From NCBI RefSeq assembly GCF_004364245.1, contig NZ_SOAV01000004.1:62001-126000 (forward strand): a DNA stretch of 64,000 nucleotides, given 5' to 3'. Below, in pieces: positions 9,537 through 16,491 of the stretch. Source of the DNA: Streptomyces sp. BK208 (lineage in GTDB: Bacteria > Actinomycetota > Actinomycetes > Streptomycetales > Streptomycetaceae). Position 1 is the first letter of the stretch; every line of letters begins with the position of its first letter. The notes beneath the pieces were generated by a model. It had not been told where the DNA came from. It did no database searches and worked only from the letters and a program-made list of their open reading frames with translations. Made by a program: the position numbers and the translations under genes.

Positions 9537-9932
9537 TCAGGGGGCGGCGGGCTGGAGCAGGTCCCAGCGGTTGCCGTACAGGTCCTGGAAGACGGCGACG
9601 CTGCCGTAGGCCTCGTGCCGGGGCTCCTCCAGGAAGGTCACGCCCGCCGCCGTCATGCGGGCGTGGTCGCGGGCGAAGTCGTCGGTGTGGAGGAAGAACC
9701 CGACCCGTCCGCCGGTCTGGTCACCCACCCTGGCACGCTGGGCGTCGCCCTTGGCGCGGGCCAGCAGCAGGGCGGTTCCCTGCTCCGGGCCTCCGGGCTC
9801 GACGACGACCCAGCGGGAGCCGTCGGGCCGGGGGGCGTCCTCGGCGAGGCGGAAGCCGAGGGCCTCGGTGTAGAAGCGGATCGCCTCGTCGTAGTCGTCG
9901 ACGACGAGGGAGACCAGGGCGATGCGTGTCAT
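9537..9932 (-). CDS. VOC/glyoxalase-like dioxygenase superfamily protein
   Basis: A 131-residue single VOC domain. It starts [20 protein letters not shown], followed by [20 protein letters not shown], and ends in [16 protein letters not shown]. Family members include glyoxalases, ring-cleaving dioxygenases and antibiotic-binding proteins; this size needs dimerisation to form an active site. ATG 9932 is supported by GGAAGG at good spacing. An AT-rich near-palindrome lies 35-48 bases upstream. The substrate is not evident. Confidence 0.85.
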   Translation of the reverse strand: MTRIALVSLVVDDYDEAIRFYTEALGFRLAEDAPRPDGSRWVVVEPGGPEQGTALLLARAKGDAQRARVGDQTGGRVGFFLHTDDFARDHARMTAAGVTFLEEPRHEAYGSVAVFQDLYGNRWDLLQPAAP

Positions 9933-9966
9933 CGGCACCTTCCGGGACGGGCGATTGACGGGAGAG

Positions 9967-9980
9967 GTTATACGTAAAAC
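9967..9980. promoter_or_regulatory. AT-rich near-palindrome upstream of the VOC gene
   Basis: GTTATACGTAAAAC is a 14-base near-palindrome (12 of 14 positions symmetrical) centred on TACGTA. It stands out as an AT island in GC-rich DNA and is placed where an operator or -10 region of the VOC gene would lie. Confidence 0.4.
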
Positions 9981-10116
9981 TCCCCGGACGCCAAGTCCGG
10001 GTGCGGGACACGGCAGGGGAGAGCCGTCGAGGACGATCGCGGCCGGCCGGCACGCGGGGTGCGGCTGCCGTTCGTCCCGCACGGCGGAAGCCGCCCCTCG
10101 GGGGCATCGGCATCGG

Positions 10117-10135
10117 TAGGTTCGACATCCGATGT
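10117..10135 (+). promoter_or_regulatory. Candidate -10 box and operator before the SDR gene
   Basis: TAGGTT at 10117-10122 resembles a -10 box. It is followed at once by the 11-base palindrome ACATCCGATGT (10125-10135), which would sit at the transcription start. This suggests control by a local repressor that is not identified here. Confidence 0.35.
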
Positions 10136-10161
10136 GATCTTCTCTCCGACATGGAGGAACC

Positions 10162-10899
10162 GTGCTCGATGACAGGACTGCCGTGGTCACGGGTGGCTCC
10201 CGGGGGATCGGCCGGGCCATCGTCGAACGCCTGTGCCGCGACGGAGCGGACGTGGTCTTCAACTACTCCACTGCCGACGAAGCCGCCGCCGACGTCGTCC
10301 GCACCGTCCGGGCGAACGGCGGCAAGGTCCGGGCGATGCGGCTCGACCTGAGGGAGCCGGATGCGGCCGAGCGGCTGATGGAGTCCGCCGAGGCGCATCT
10401 CGGCAGCGTGGACGTCCTGGTCAACAACGCGGCGACGTCCTTCGCCCCGGCCCCCCTGGCCGAGACCGAGGCGGAGGTGTTCGACGGCGTGATGGCAGCC
10501 AACACCAGGTCGGTCTTCCTGACGATGCGTTACGCGGCCAGGCGGATGCGCGACGGCGGGCGGATCGTGAACATCTCCACCATGAACACCGTACGGCCCG
10601 TGCCGGGCATCGGGCCGTACGCCGCCAGCAAGGGCGCGATCGAGCAACTGACCGCGGTCGCCGCCCGGGAGCTCGGGCCACGCGGCATCACGGTCAACAC
10701 CGTTTCCCCCGGCGCGACCGACACCGACCTGCTCAGGGGGACCAACCCGCCGGAGGCTCTCCTGGCCGTCGTCGGCAGGACGCCCCTCGGCCGGCTGGGG
10801 CAACCGTCCGACGTGGCCGACGTCGTCGCGTTCCTCGTGGGGCCGGGCGGCGCGTGGATCACGGGCCAGAACCTGCGGGCGACGGGCGGACTGGCATGA
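10162..10899 (+). CDS. Short-chain dehydrogenase/reductase, FabG-like
   Basis: A 245-residue classical SDR oxidoreductase. The cofactor motif TGGSRGIGRA is at residues 10-19, LVNNAATSFAP near residue 90, the catalytic Ser in IVNISTMNTV and the catalytic YAASK near residue 153. The Arg/Asn pattern after the first beta strand (FNYSTADEAA) suggests NADP(H). GTG 10162 has GGAGG four bases upstream. An MFS transporter follows 138 bases downstream on the same strand and might share a pathway. The substrate is unknown. Confidence 0.9.
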   Translation: MLDDRTAVVTGGSRGIGRAIVERLCRDGADVVFNYSTADEAAADVVRTVRANGGKVRAMRLDLREPDAAERLMESAEAHLGSVDVLVNNAATSFAPAPLAETEAEVFDGVMAANTRSVFLTMRYAARRMRDGGRIVNISTMNTVRPVPGIGPYAASKGAIEQLTAVAARELGPRGITVNTVSPGATDTDLLRGTNPPEALLAVVGRTPLGRLGQPSDVADVVAFLVGPGGAWITGQNLRATGGLA

Positions 10900-11037
10900 C
10901 GCCCGACCGTCCCTCCCGAGGCGCGGCCGGCATCGGGCGACGGACGCGCACCGAGGACATCCGCCAGCAGACTGCCCTCTCCTCGCGTTCGCGGTGACAC
11001 CTGCCCGAACTCGGCGATTCCGTGAAAGGACCGCCCG

Positions 11038-12324
11038 GTGACCGATGCCGAGGGATCGCGCCCGTCCGTCCGGCGTCATCGTGACTTCCTGCTGCTGTGG
11101 GGGAGCCAGACGATCAGCGAGACGGGATCGCAGATCACCGTGCTCGCACTGCCGTTGGTCGCCGTCGTGCTGCTGGACGCCTCCGCGTTCCAGGTCGGTC
11201 TGCTGGCGGCGGCGGAGACGAGCGCGTACCTGCTGGTGGCGCTGCCCGCCGGGGTGGTCGTGGACCGGGTGGCCAAGCGCCGGCTGATGATCGGCTGCGA
11301 CCTCGCGCTGTTCCTGGTGATCGGCTCGGTGCCGCTGGCCCATGCCTTCGGGAAGCTGACCCTCGCCCAGCTCTTCGCCGTCGCCGTCGTCTCCAGCGTG
11401 TTCTCGGTGTTCTTCTCGGTGGCCTACCAGAGCTACCTGCCGGTCCTGCTCGACCGTGACCAACTCCTGGACGGCAACAGCAGGCTCGCGGCTTCCCGGT
11501 CGGTCGCGCAGATCGCCGGGCCCGGTCTGGGCGGAGGGCTGGTGACCCTGATCGGCGCCGCCGGGGCGATGGCCGCCGACGCGCTCTCCTTCGCGGCGTC
11601 GGCGGGCTCGTTGACGGCGATCCGTAAGCGCGAGCCCCGCCCCGCCCGCCCCGGGCCCGGCCGACGGCCCGCACTGCGGTCGCAGATCCGTGAAGGGCTC
11701 GCCTACGTCACCCGTGACCCCGTACTGCGCAACTCCGTGGCGTTCAACGGCACGGCCAACTTCTTCGTGATCATGGTGGAGAGCCTCGGCCCGGTGTTCC
11801 TCATCCGCACGCTGCACGTGGCGGAGGGACTGGTCGGGCTGCTGCTGGCGCTGGGGGCCGTGGGCGGGGTGGTGGGAGGCGTGACGGCCCGGTATCTGGC
11901 CCGCAAGGTCGGCTCGGCGCGGATCAGCTGGATCGCCATGACCCTGCTTTCGCTGCCCGGCCTGCTCATTCCGCTGGCCGGTCCCGGCTGGCGGGTGCTG
12001 CTGTTCGGCTTCGGCTGGATCTCGTGGACCTTCGCCTCGACCGTCGCGGGCATCTCGTTGACCAGTTACCGCCAGTCCGTCTGCCCGCCGGACATGCTCG
12101 GCAGGGTCAGTGCCACCGCCCGCTGGATCAACTGGGGCACGCTTCCGCTGGGGGGTCTAGCCGGTGGCGCTCTCGCCGCCGCCGTCGGCGTGCGAGGCAC
12201 CCTGTGGATCGCGGTGGCCGGCGGCTGCTGCGCGGGACTGTGGCTGTTCTTCTCACCCCTGCGCGGCCTGCGCGACATCCCGCTCGGAGAGCCCGGCCCC
12301 ACGCCCATGGGCGCGACGCCGTGA
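11038..12324 (+). CDS. MFS transporter (EntS/MFS_3-like)
   Basis: A 428-residue permease with about twelve hydrophobic segments. The first is FLLLWGSQTISETGSQITVL, and the loop 2-3 motif is VVVDRVAKRRLM. The central basic linker (RKREPRPARPGPGRR) separates the two halves. It belongs to the MFS_3/EntS-like group of putative drug or siderophore exporters. GTG 11038 is preceded by GAAAGGA. It ends convergently with an aldo/keto reductase gene across a hairpin. The transported compound cannot be told from sequence. Confidence 0.88.
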   Translation: MTDAEGSRPSVRRHRDFLLLWGSQTISETGSQITVLALPLVAVVLLDASAFQVGLLAAAETSAYLLVALPAGVVVDRVAKRRLMIGCDLALFLVIGSVPLAHAFGKLTLAQLFAVAVVSSVFSVFFSVAYQSYLPVLLDRDQLLDGNSRLAASRSVAQIAGPGLGGGLVTLIGAAGAMAADALSFAASAGSLTAIRKREPRPARPGPGRRPALRSQIREGLAYVTRDPVLRNSVAFNGTANFFVIMVESLGPVFLIRTLHVAEGLVGLLLALGAVGGVVGGVTARYLARKVGSARISWIAMTLLSLPGLLIPLAGPGWRVLLFGFGWISWTFASTVAGISLTSYRQSVCPPDMLGRVSATARWINWGTLPLGGLAGGALAAAVGVRGTLWIAVAGGCCAGLWLFFSPLRGLRDIPLGEPGPTPMGATP

Positions 12325-12332
12325 CAGCGTGG

Positions 12333-12358
12333 GCCCGGGTGCGGGGGACCACCCGGGC
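12333..12358. terminator. Bidirectional terminator hairpin
   Basis: GCCCGGGTG (12333-12341) pairs with CACCCGGGC (12350-12358) around an 8-base loop, between the convergent MFS and aldo/keto reductase genes. Confidence 0.7.
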
Positions 12359-12382
12359 ACGCGGCGCGCCGACGACTCTCCG

Positions 12383-13282
12383 TCAGCTCGTGCGGGCGCC
12401 GTCGAGCCGGGCCAGGTCCTCGTCGGTGAGGCGGAGGGCACCGGCGGCGACGTTCTCGGCGAGGTGCCCGGGATCGCCGGTGCCGGGGATGGCCAGGACG
12501 TGCGGGCCCTGGTGGAGGGTCCAGGCGATCCTGACCTGGGCGGGGCTCGCCCCGTGCGCCCGGGCCACCGCGTGCACCTCCTCCTCGTGCGCGGCGCCGG
12601 CGCCGCGCGGTCCGGCCTCGCCCGCGATGGCGTAGAACGGCACGAAGGCGATGCCCTGGGCGCGGCACTGGGCGAGGAGCGCGTCGGTGGCGGGGTCGTG
12701 GAAGCCGAGTCCGTACCGGTTCTGCACGCTCACCACCGGCGCGATGGCCCGGGCCTCGGCCAGGTGCCGGGGCTCCACGTCGGAGAGGGCGAGATGGCGG
12801 ATGAGTCCCGCCTCGCGCAGCTCGGCCAGGGCGCCGAAGTGCTCGGCGACCGAGTCCTGCCGCATGCGGCGCAGGTAGACGACGTCGAGGTGGTCGCGGC
12901 CGAGCTGCCGCAGGTTCTCCTCGACGTGGCCGCGCAGGTCCTCGGGACGGGCGGGGGTGCCCCACTCCCCCGACCAGTCGCGGTACGGGCCGACCTTGGT
13001 GGCGACGACCAGGTCGTCGGCGTAGGGCGCCAGCGCGCTGTTGATCAGTTCGTTGGCGGAGCGCAGCGAGGAGAAGTAGAAGGCGGCGGTGTCGATGTGG
13101 TTGACGCCGAGTTCGACGGCCCGGCGCAGTACGGCGAGGGAGCGTTCGCGGTCGCTCGGGGTGCCGAGGTGGAAGGCGGCGCTGCCCGTCAGCCGCATCG
13201 CGCCGAAGCCGACACGGCGGACGGGCAGGTCGCCGAGGTGCCAGGTGCCCGCGGACTCCGCGGTGATCGTTTCCGAGGTCAT
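12383..13282 (-). CDS. Aldo/keto reductase-like protein with altered active site
   Basis: A 299-residue AKR-fold protein. The barrel start VRRVGFGAMRLTG, the catalytic Asp-Tyr segment NHIDTAAFYFSS and the Lys segment VVATKVGPYRDWSG are present, as is the C-terminal cofactor-binding PGTGDPGHLAEN. The strand that normally carries the catalytic His reads LDVVYLRRMRQ, with no His. It may therefore be slow, altered in specificity, or act as an NADPH-binding protein. ATG 13282 is chosen for the MTSET start, though no good ribosome site is present; GTG 13300 is an alternative. Confidence 0.85.
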   Translation of the reverse strand: MTSETITAESAGTWHLGDLPVRRVGFGAMRLTGSAAFHLGTPSDRERSLAVLRRAVELGVNHIDTAAFYFSSLRSANELINSALAPYADDLVVATKVGPYRDWSGEWGTPARPEDLRGHVEENLRQLGRDHLDVVYLRRMRQDSVAEHFGALAELREAGLIRHLALSDVEPRHLAEARAIAPVVSVQNRYGLGFHDPATDALLAQCRAQGIAFVPFYAIAGEAGPRGAGAAHEEEVHAVARAHGASPAQVRIAWTLHQGPHVLAIPGTGDPGHLAENVAAGALRLTDEDLARLDGARTS

Positions 13283-13310
13283 CGGCGGAGTTTCGCACAC
13301 CGGGCGAGGG

Positions 13311-14201
13311 TCAGCAGTACAGGTTCCCGCCCGGGGAGACGCCGAGGATCTGGCTGAACTGCTGGTACTTGGCGACCCGGCTCTGGACCTGGGCGGGGTT
13401 CCTGCCGTCGCACTCCAGCGAGCCGTTGATGGAGCGGATGGTCTGGCCGAAGCCGGCGCCGTTGACCATCGCGTTGTGCGGGGTCATGGTGCCCGGCCCG
13501 GACTGGGTGTTCCAGTACCACAGGCCGGTCTTCCAGGCCACGGCCGCGTCGTTCTGCACCAGCCAGGGGTTGCCCAGCAGGTCGATGCCGAGCGCGTCGC
13601 CCGCCGCCTTGTAGTTGAAGTTCCAGCTGAGCTGGATCGGGCCCCGCCCGTAGTAGGCGGCCTGCCCCGCCGGACAGCCGTAGGGCTGGCTCCAGTCGCA
13701 GTAGTGCGGATAGTTGGCGGTGTTCTGCTCGACGATGTGCACGAGCCCGCCGGTCTCGTGGCTGACGTTGGCGAGGAAGGCCGCGGCCTCCTGCTTCTTC
13801 GTGGTGTCGCTGCCGGTGTTGGCGAAACCGGGGTAGGCGCTGAGCGCGGCGGTGAGACCGCTGTAGGTGTAGAAGGAGTTCCGGCCCGGGAACATCTGGT
13901 TGAACTGGGCTTCGCTGACCACGAAGTTGCCGACCGGCGTCTGCGAACCGCCGTCGCAGGCGTACGGGTCCCAGTACCAGGTGCTGATGAGCGGGTCGTA
14001 GCCGGGGTTGGCGTGCTCGGCGATGTAGGTCTTGCCGTCGGTGTAGCGGACGATGTCGCCGGTGTTGTAGTTCCGGCCGGCCGACCAGGCGGGGTAGCTG
14101 GAACAGGCGGCCGCCGACGCTTCGTCGGCGGGCACGAGCAGCGGCACGGCGCCCGCGAGGGCGAGCGCGGTCACCAGGGCGGATGTACGGCGCCTCGACA
14201 C
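13311..14201 (-). CDS. chiF: Secreted GH19 chitinase with N-terminal chitin-binding module (ChiF-like)
   Basis: A 296-residue extracellular endochitinase. Residues 1-30 form a Sec signal peptide (basic RRR, hydrophobic core, ASAAA). A CBM5/12-type module follows (YPAWSAGRNYNTGDIVRYTD, then WYWDPYAC), and from about residue 88 the GH19 catalytic domain (ANVSHETGG with the catalytic Glu, then YYGRGPIQLSWNFNY and TIRSINGSLECDGR). GTG 14201 has AAGGAG at good spacing. Two DasR/chitinase-type operator sequences lie 139-171 bases upstream, so GlcNAc-responsive control is likely. From memory S. coelicolor carries chiF, a GH19 gene, between sigL and chpB, which fits this order. Confidence 0.92.
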   Translation of the reverse strand: MSRRRTSALVTALALAGAVPLLVPADEASAAACSSYPAWSAGRNYNTGDIVRYTDGKTYIAEHANPGYDPLISTWYWDPYACDGGSQTPVGNFVVSEAQFNQMFPGRNSFYTYSGLTAALSAYPGFANTGSDTTKKQEAAAFLANVSHETGGLVHIVEQNTANYPHYCDWSQPYGCPAGQAAYYGRGPIQLSWNFNYKAAGDALGIDLLGNPWLVQNDAAVAWKTGLWYWNTQSGPGTMTPHNAMVNGAGFGQTIRSINGSLECDGRNPAQVQSRVAKYQQFSQILGVSPGGNLYC

Positions 14202-14339
14202 AGGTACGTCTCCTTCTGCGGAGCACGGCCGCTCCCCGTACAAGGGCAGGGAAGAGCGGAACCTTGTGCGCACGTGCCGGTCGGACCGGCCACGGCGTGG
14301 GGGCGGCCGTGGAGGGGGGTGTGGGGCACACTCAACCGC

Positions 14340-14372
14340 GTTGGTATGTACCAGTCAAGGGTGTAGACCATT
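14340..14372 (-). promoter_or_regulatory. Two DasR/chitinase-type operator sequences
   Basis: Read on the minus strand, AATGGTCTACACCCTT (14372-14357) and ACTGGTACATACCAAC (14355-14340) are 17 bp apart centre to centre. Both resemble the DasR site ACTGGTCTAGACCACT and the direct repeats known from Streptomyces chitinase promoters. TTGACT lies between them and could be the -35 box. Confidence 0.65.
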
Positions 14373-14435
14373 CCAATCCGACGGGCCGACCCCGGAGTTG
14401 GCGCGGCTCGGCGGTGCCCGGGCGGCGTGCCCCGG

Positions 14436-15005
14436 TCAGCCCGCCGCCGTGAGCGCGGGGGCGGGGGCGGCAGGACGGGCGGCCAGGGCCGCCGAGAACT
14501 GGTCGACCACCTGAGCGAGTGCCTGTGCGGTCTCCGGGGCGACGGTGACGGTGCCGTCCTCGTGCGCCGTGATGTCCCGGTCCAGGGTGAACCAGCCCTG
14601 CACGACGTGCGCGGCGCCCATGGAGTTCAGCACGGGGCGGAGCGCGTAGTCGATCGCCAGGACGTGGGCGGTGGACCCGCCGGTGGCGAGCGGCAGCACC
14701 GTCTTGCCGGTGAGGGCGTACTGCGGGAGCAGGTCGAGAAGAGCCTTCAGGACACCGGAGTACGACGCCTTGTAGACGGGCGTGCCGACCACGACCCCGT
14801 CGGCGCGGGCGAACAGCTCGGCCGCCTCGGTGATCGCGGGGTGCCTGAAGTCGGCACCGAGCAGCGCCTGGGCGGGGACGGTGCGGACGTCGAGCGGGAT
14901 CACCTCGTGGCCCTGTGCGGTCAGCCGCTCGTCGAGGTGACGCAACAGCCGGTTGGTGCGCGAGGAGGCGGACGGACTGCCGGAGACGGACAGGACGGTG
15001 GCCAT
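14436..15005 (-). CDS. ssuE: NADPH-dependent FMN reductase, SsuE type
   Basis: A 189-residue flavin reductase that would supply reduced FMN to an alkanesulfonate monooxygenase for sulfur scavenging. The flavodoxin-like motifs are SVSGSPSASSRTNRLL at the N terminus, GVVVGTPVYKASYSGVLKAL near residue 75, and VLPLATGGSTAHVLAID. The C terminus is Ala/Pro rich. ATG 15005 has GAAAGAGGA upstream. It is preceded by a long leader with a cysteine leader peptide, as expected of sulfur genes. No ssuD or transporter is next to it here. Confidence 0.9.
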   Translation of the reverse strand: MATVLSVSGSPSASSRTNRLLRHLDERLTAQGHEVIPLDVRTVPAQALLGADFRHPAITEAAELFARADGVVVGTPVYKASYSGVLKALLDLLPQYALTGKTVLPLATGGSTAHVLAIDYALRPVLNSMGAAHVVQGWFTLDRDITAHEDGTVTVAPETAQALAQVVDQFSAALAARPAAPAPALTAAG

Positions 15006-15177
15006 GGTGGTCCTCTTTCGGGGAGGCGGACGCGGCGGAGCGCCGGCAGAGTCACCAGCGGGAGTGCGTCCACCGGGACATGGGAAGCACCGGGGGCAAC
15101 CCGGCTGTGCAGCCGCCGGGTTCGGGCGGTGCGGGAGATCGCGCGCAGGGCGGTGCGGAGGACCGCGGCGCGGGGCG

Positions 15178-15240
15178 AATCGGGCGGCGGACCGGCGGGA
15201 TCGGGCGGCGGACCGGCGGGATCGGGCGGCGGACCGGCGG
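15178..15240. repeat. Three tandem 21-bp units in the ssuE leader
   Basis: Units at 15178-15198, 15199-15219 and 15220-15240 are identical except for the first base. Each contains ATCGGGCGGCGGACCGGCGG. They start directly after the stop codon of the leader peptide, inside the ssuE 5' transcript. A role in attenuation is possible. Confidence 0.85.
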
Positions 15241-15242
15241 GA

Positions 15243-15326
15243 TCAGGCCGCGGTGCGACAGGAGGAGCTGGAGACGCGCGCGAGGTCGACGTGGCGTCGC
15301 CGCGTGAGGTCCGGTCGCGTCATCAT
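15243..15326 (-). CDS. Cysteine-containing leader peptide upstream of ssuE
   Basis: This is a 27-codon open frame reading MMTRPDLTRRRHVDLA followed by RVSSSSCRTAA. It closely matches the short leader peptides recalled upstream of sulfur-assimilation genes in actinomycetes, where ribosome behaviour at a Cys codon controls the downstream gene. The single Cys codon (TGT, 15258-15260) lies five codons before the stop. A promoter-like TTGACC-N18-CACGAT would start transcription at or near the ATG, so translation may be leaderless. ssuE begins 238 bases downstream. The peptide itself is unlikely to have a function. Confidence 0.75.
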   Translation of the reverse strand: MMTRPDLTRRRHVDLARVSSSSCRTAA

Positions 15327-15333
15327 GTCGGTG

Positions 15334-15363
15334 ATCGTGGCAGACGCGGTCGAGCACGGTCAA
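15334..15363 (-). promoter_or_regulatory. Candidate promoter of the ssuE leader transcript
   Basis: On the minus strand TTGACC (15363-15358) and CACGAT (15339-15334) are 18 bases apart. The expected start, about seven bases on, coincides with the leader peptide ATG at 15326. Confidence 0.5.
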
Positions 15364-15418
15364 GGAGATGCGGACCGGTCCCGGATCGCGGAACCGGATT
15401 TCACACGCGCGTGACAAT

Positions 15419-15446
15419 GCGAGGCGGCCGGATCCGGCCGCCTCGC
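15419..15446. repeat. Perfect 28-bp palindrome
   Basis: GCGAGGCGGCCGGA is followed directly by its own reverse complement. In RNA this would be a 12-bp stem with a GATC loop. It lies in the intergenic region between the divergent ssuE leader and SPW genes, not at a gene end, so it may be a stray terminator, an operator or a transcription insulator. Confidence 0.8.
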
Positions 15447-15583
15447 GATGATCGCGCACGCCCGGATCCCGGAGCGCCCACGACTACACATAAGGCAGAA
15501 ATAAGAGCAGAATGAACATATGCGGCGCTACCGCACACCGCACCGGAAGAAGCGGTCGGCCTGCAAGTCAAAGGAGACGACTC

Positions 15584-16027
15584 ATGGCCAACGTCTCGCA
15601 CCCCCGAGGTGACATCACCAGCCACCCGGACGCCCCGGAAATGCAGGCGCGCTACGCGCGCATGCTCGGTGGTCGCGACGTGGCACTCGTGGACGGGCCG
15701 GTGTTCCTGCTCGGCCTCTACTGTGCCGTGTCCCCGTGGATACTCCACTTCACCACCAGTCAGCCCTCACTCGTGGCCCACAACCTGATCGTGGGCATCG
15801 CCATCGGTCTGCTGGCCCTCGGATTCACCCGCGCCCCGGAGCGCATGTACGGCCTCAGCTGGGCCATGTGCGCGATCGGCGTGTGGATGATCATCTCGCC
15901 GTGGATCGTCGGCTCGAGCCCGGACGCCGGCGTCATCTGGAACAACATCATCATCGGGGCACTGGCCCTTGTCCTGGGCATGGTCTGCGCCGGCACGGCG
16001 GCGCGGAGCGCCCCGCACAGGCACTAG
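15584..16027 (+). CDS. SPW-repeat membrane protein
   Basis: A 147-residue protein with four hydrophobic helices arranged as two SPW repeats: LYCAVSPWILHF near residue 45 and IGVWMIISPWIVGSS near residue 105. The family is of unknown function and is usually found alone or near small stress-related membrane proteins. ATG 15584 has AAGGAG seven bases upstream; the longer frame from 15512 is not needed. A strong hairpin terminator follows and a GlsB-type protein gene comes next on the same strand. Confidence 0.88.
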   Translation: MANVSHPRGDITSHPDAPEMQARYARMLGGRDVALVDGPVFLLGLYCAVSPWILHFTTSQPSLVAHNLIVGIAIGLLALGFTRAPERMYGLSWAMCAIGVWMIISPWIVGSSPDAGVIWNNIIIGALALVLGMVCAGTAARSAPHRH

Positions 16028-16044
16028 ACACAGGGGAGGAAACG

Positions 16045-16082
16045 GCGCCGGGCCGGCTCGCACCCGCGGGCCGGCCCGGCGC
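16045..16082 (+). terminator. Hairpin terminator after the SPW gene
   Basis: GCGCCGGGCCGGC (16045-16057) pairs perfectly with 16070-16082 around a 12-base loop, 18 bases after the stop codon. Confidence 0.8.
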
Positions 16083-16202
16083 GTGTGCGCCCCGCCGCGC
16101 CACCGGTCACGCGCCCGCGGGCGACGGCCGGGACCGCCGGACTGCACCCGCCCGCAGTGGGCAGACGCACTACTGCGAGAACCTTGACATGAAGGGGTGG
16201 AG

Positions 16203-16472
16203 ATGGAGATCGACGGAATAATCAGCGCCATCGTCATCGGTGTCGTCATCGGCGTGCTGGGCAGGCTGGTCGTTCCCGGACGGCAGCGCATCGGCGTCCT
16301 GTGGACGATCCTCGTCGGCATCGCGGCCGCGTTCGTCGGATCGTGGGTCGCGTCGGCGTTCGACGTGGCGGACACCGACGGCGTCGACTGGGTCGAGTGG
16401 CTCATCCAGATCGCTCTGGCCGCGGTCGGCGTGGCCGCACTGGACCGCTCCCGGTCGCGCCCCGGCCGTTGA
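16203..16472 (+). CDS. GlsB/YeaQ/YmgE-family stress-response membrane protein
   Basis: An 89-residue protein with three hydrophobic helices (IISAIVIGVVIGVLGRLVVP, then IGVLWTILVGIAAAFVGSWV, then WLIQIALAAVGVAAL) in the order of the transglycosylase-associated or GlsB/YeaQ/YmgE family. Members are induced by general stress in several bacteria; the molecular role is not settled. ATG 16203 is chosen over GTG 16197 because GAAGGGG then sits about five bases away. It converges on the epimerase-like gene with a 19-base gap. Confidence 0.82.
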   Translation: MEIDGIISAIVIGVVIGVLGRLVVPGRQRIGVLWTILVGIAAAFVGSWVASAFDVADTDGVDWVEWLIQIALAAVGVAALDRSRSRPGR

Positions 16473-16491
16473 GGACGGACGGACCCGGCCG

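Noticed and set aside
9721..11817. Long minus-strand frame opposite the SDR and MFS genes
   Set aside because: Antisense to two well-supported genes and without recognisable protein features or ribosome site.
15178..15240. CRISPR-like direct repeats
   Set aside because: The units are directly joined with no spacers, only three copies, and there are no cas genes.
15052..15459. Minus-strand frame with IPPVRRP heptapeptide repeats
   Set aside because: The repeat is the 21-bp DNA tract read in frame. The leader peptide in another frame has a promoter and a family match, and this frame has neither.
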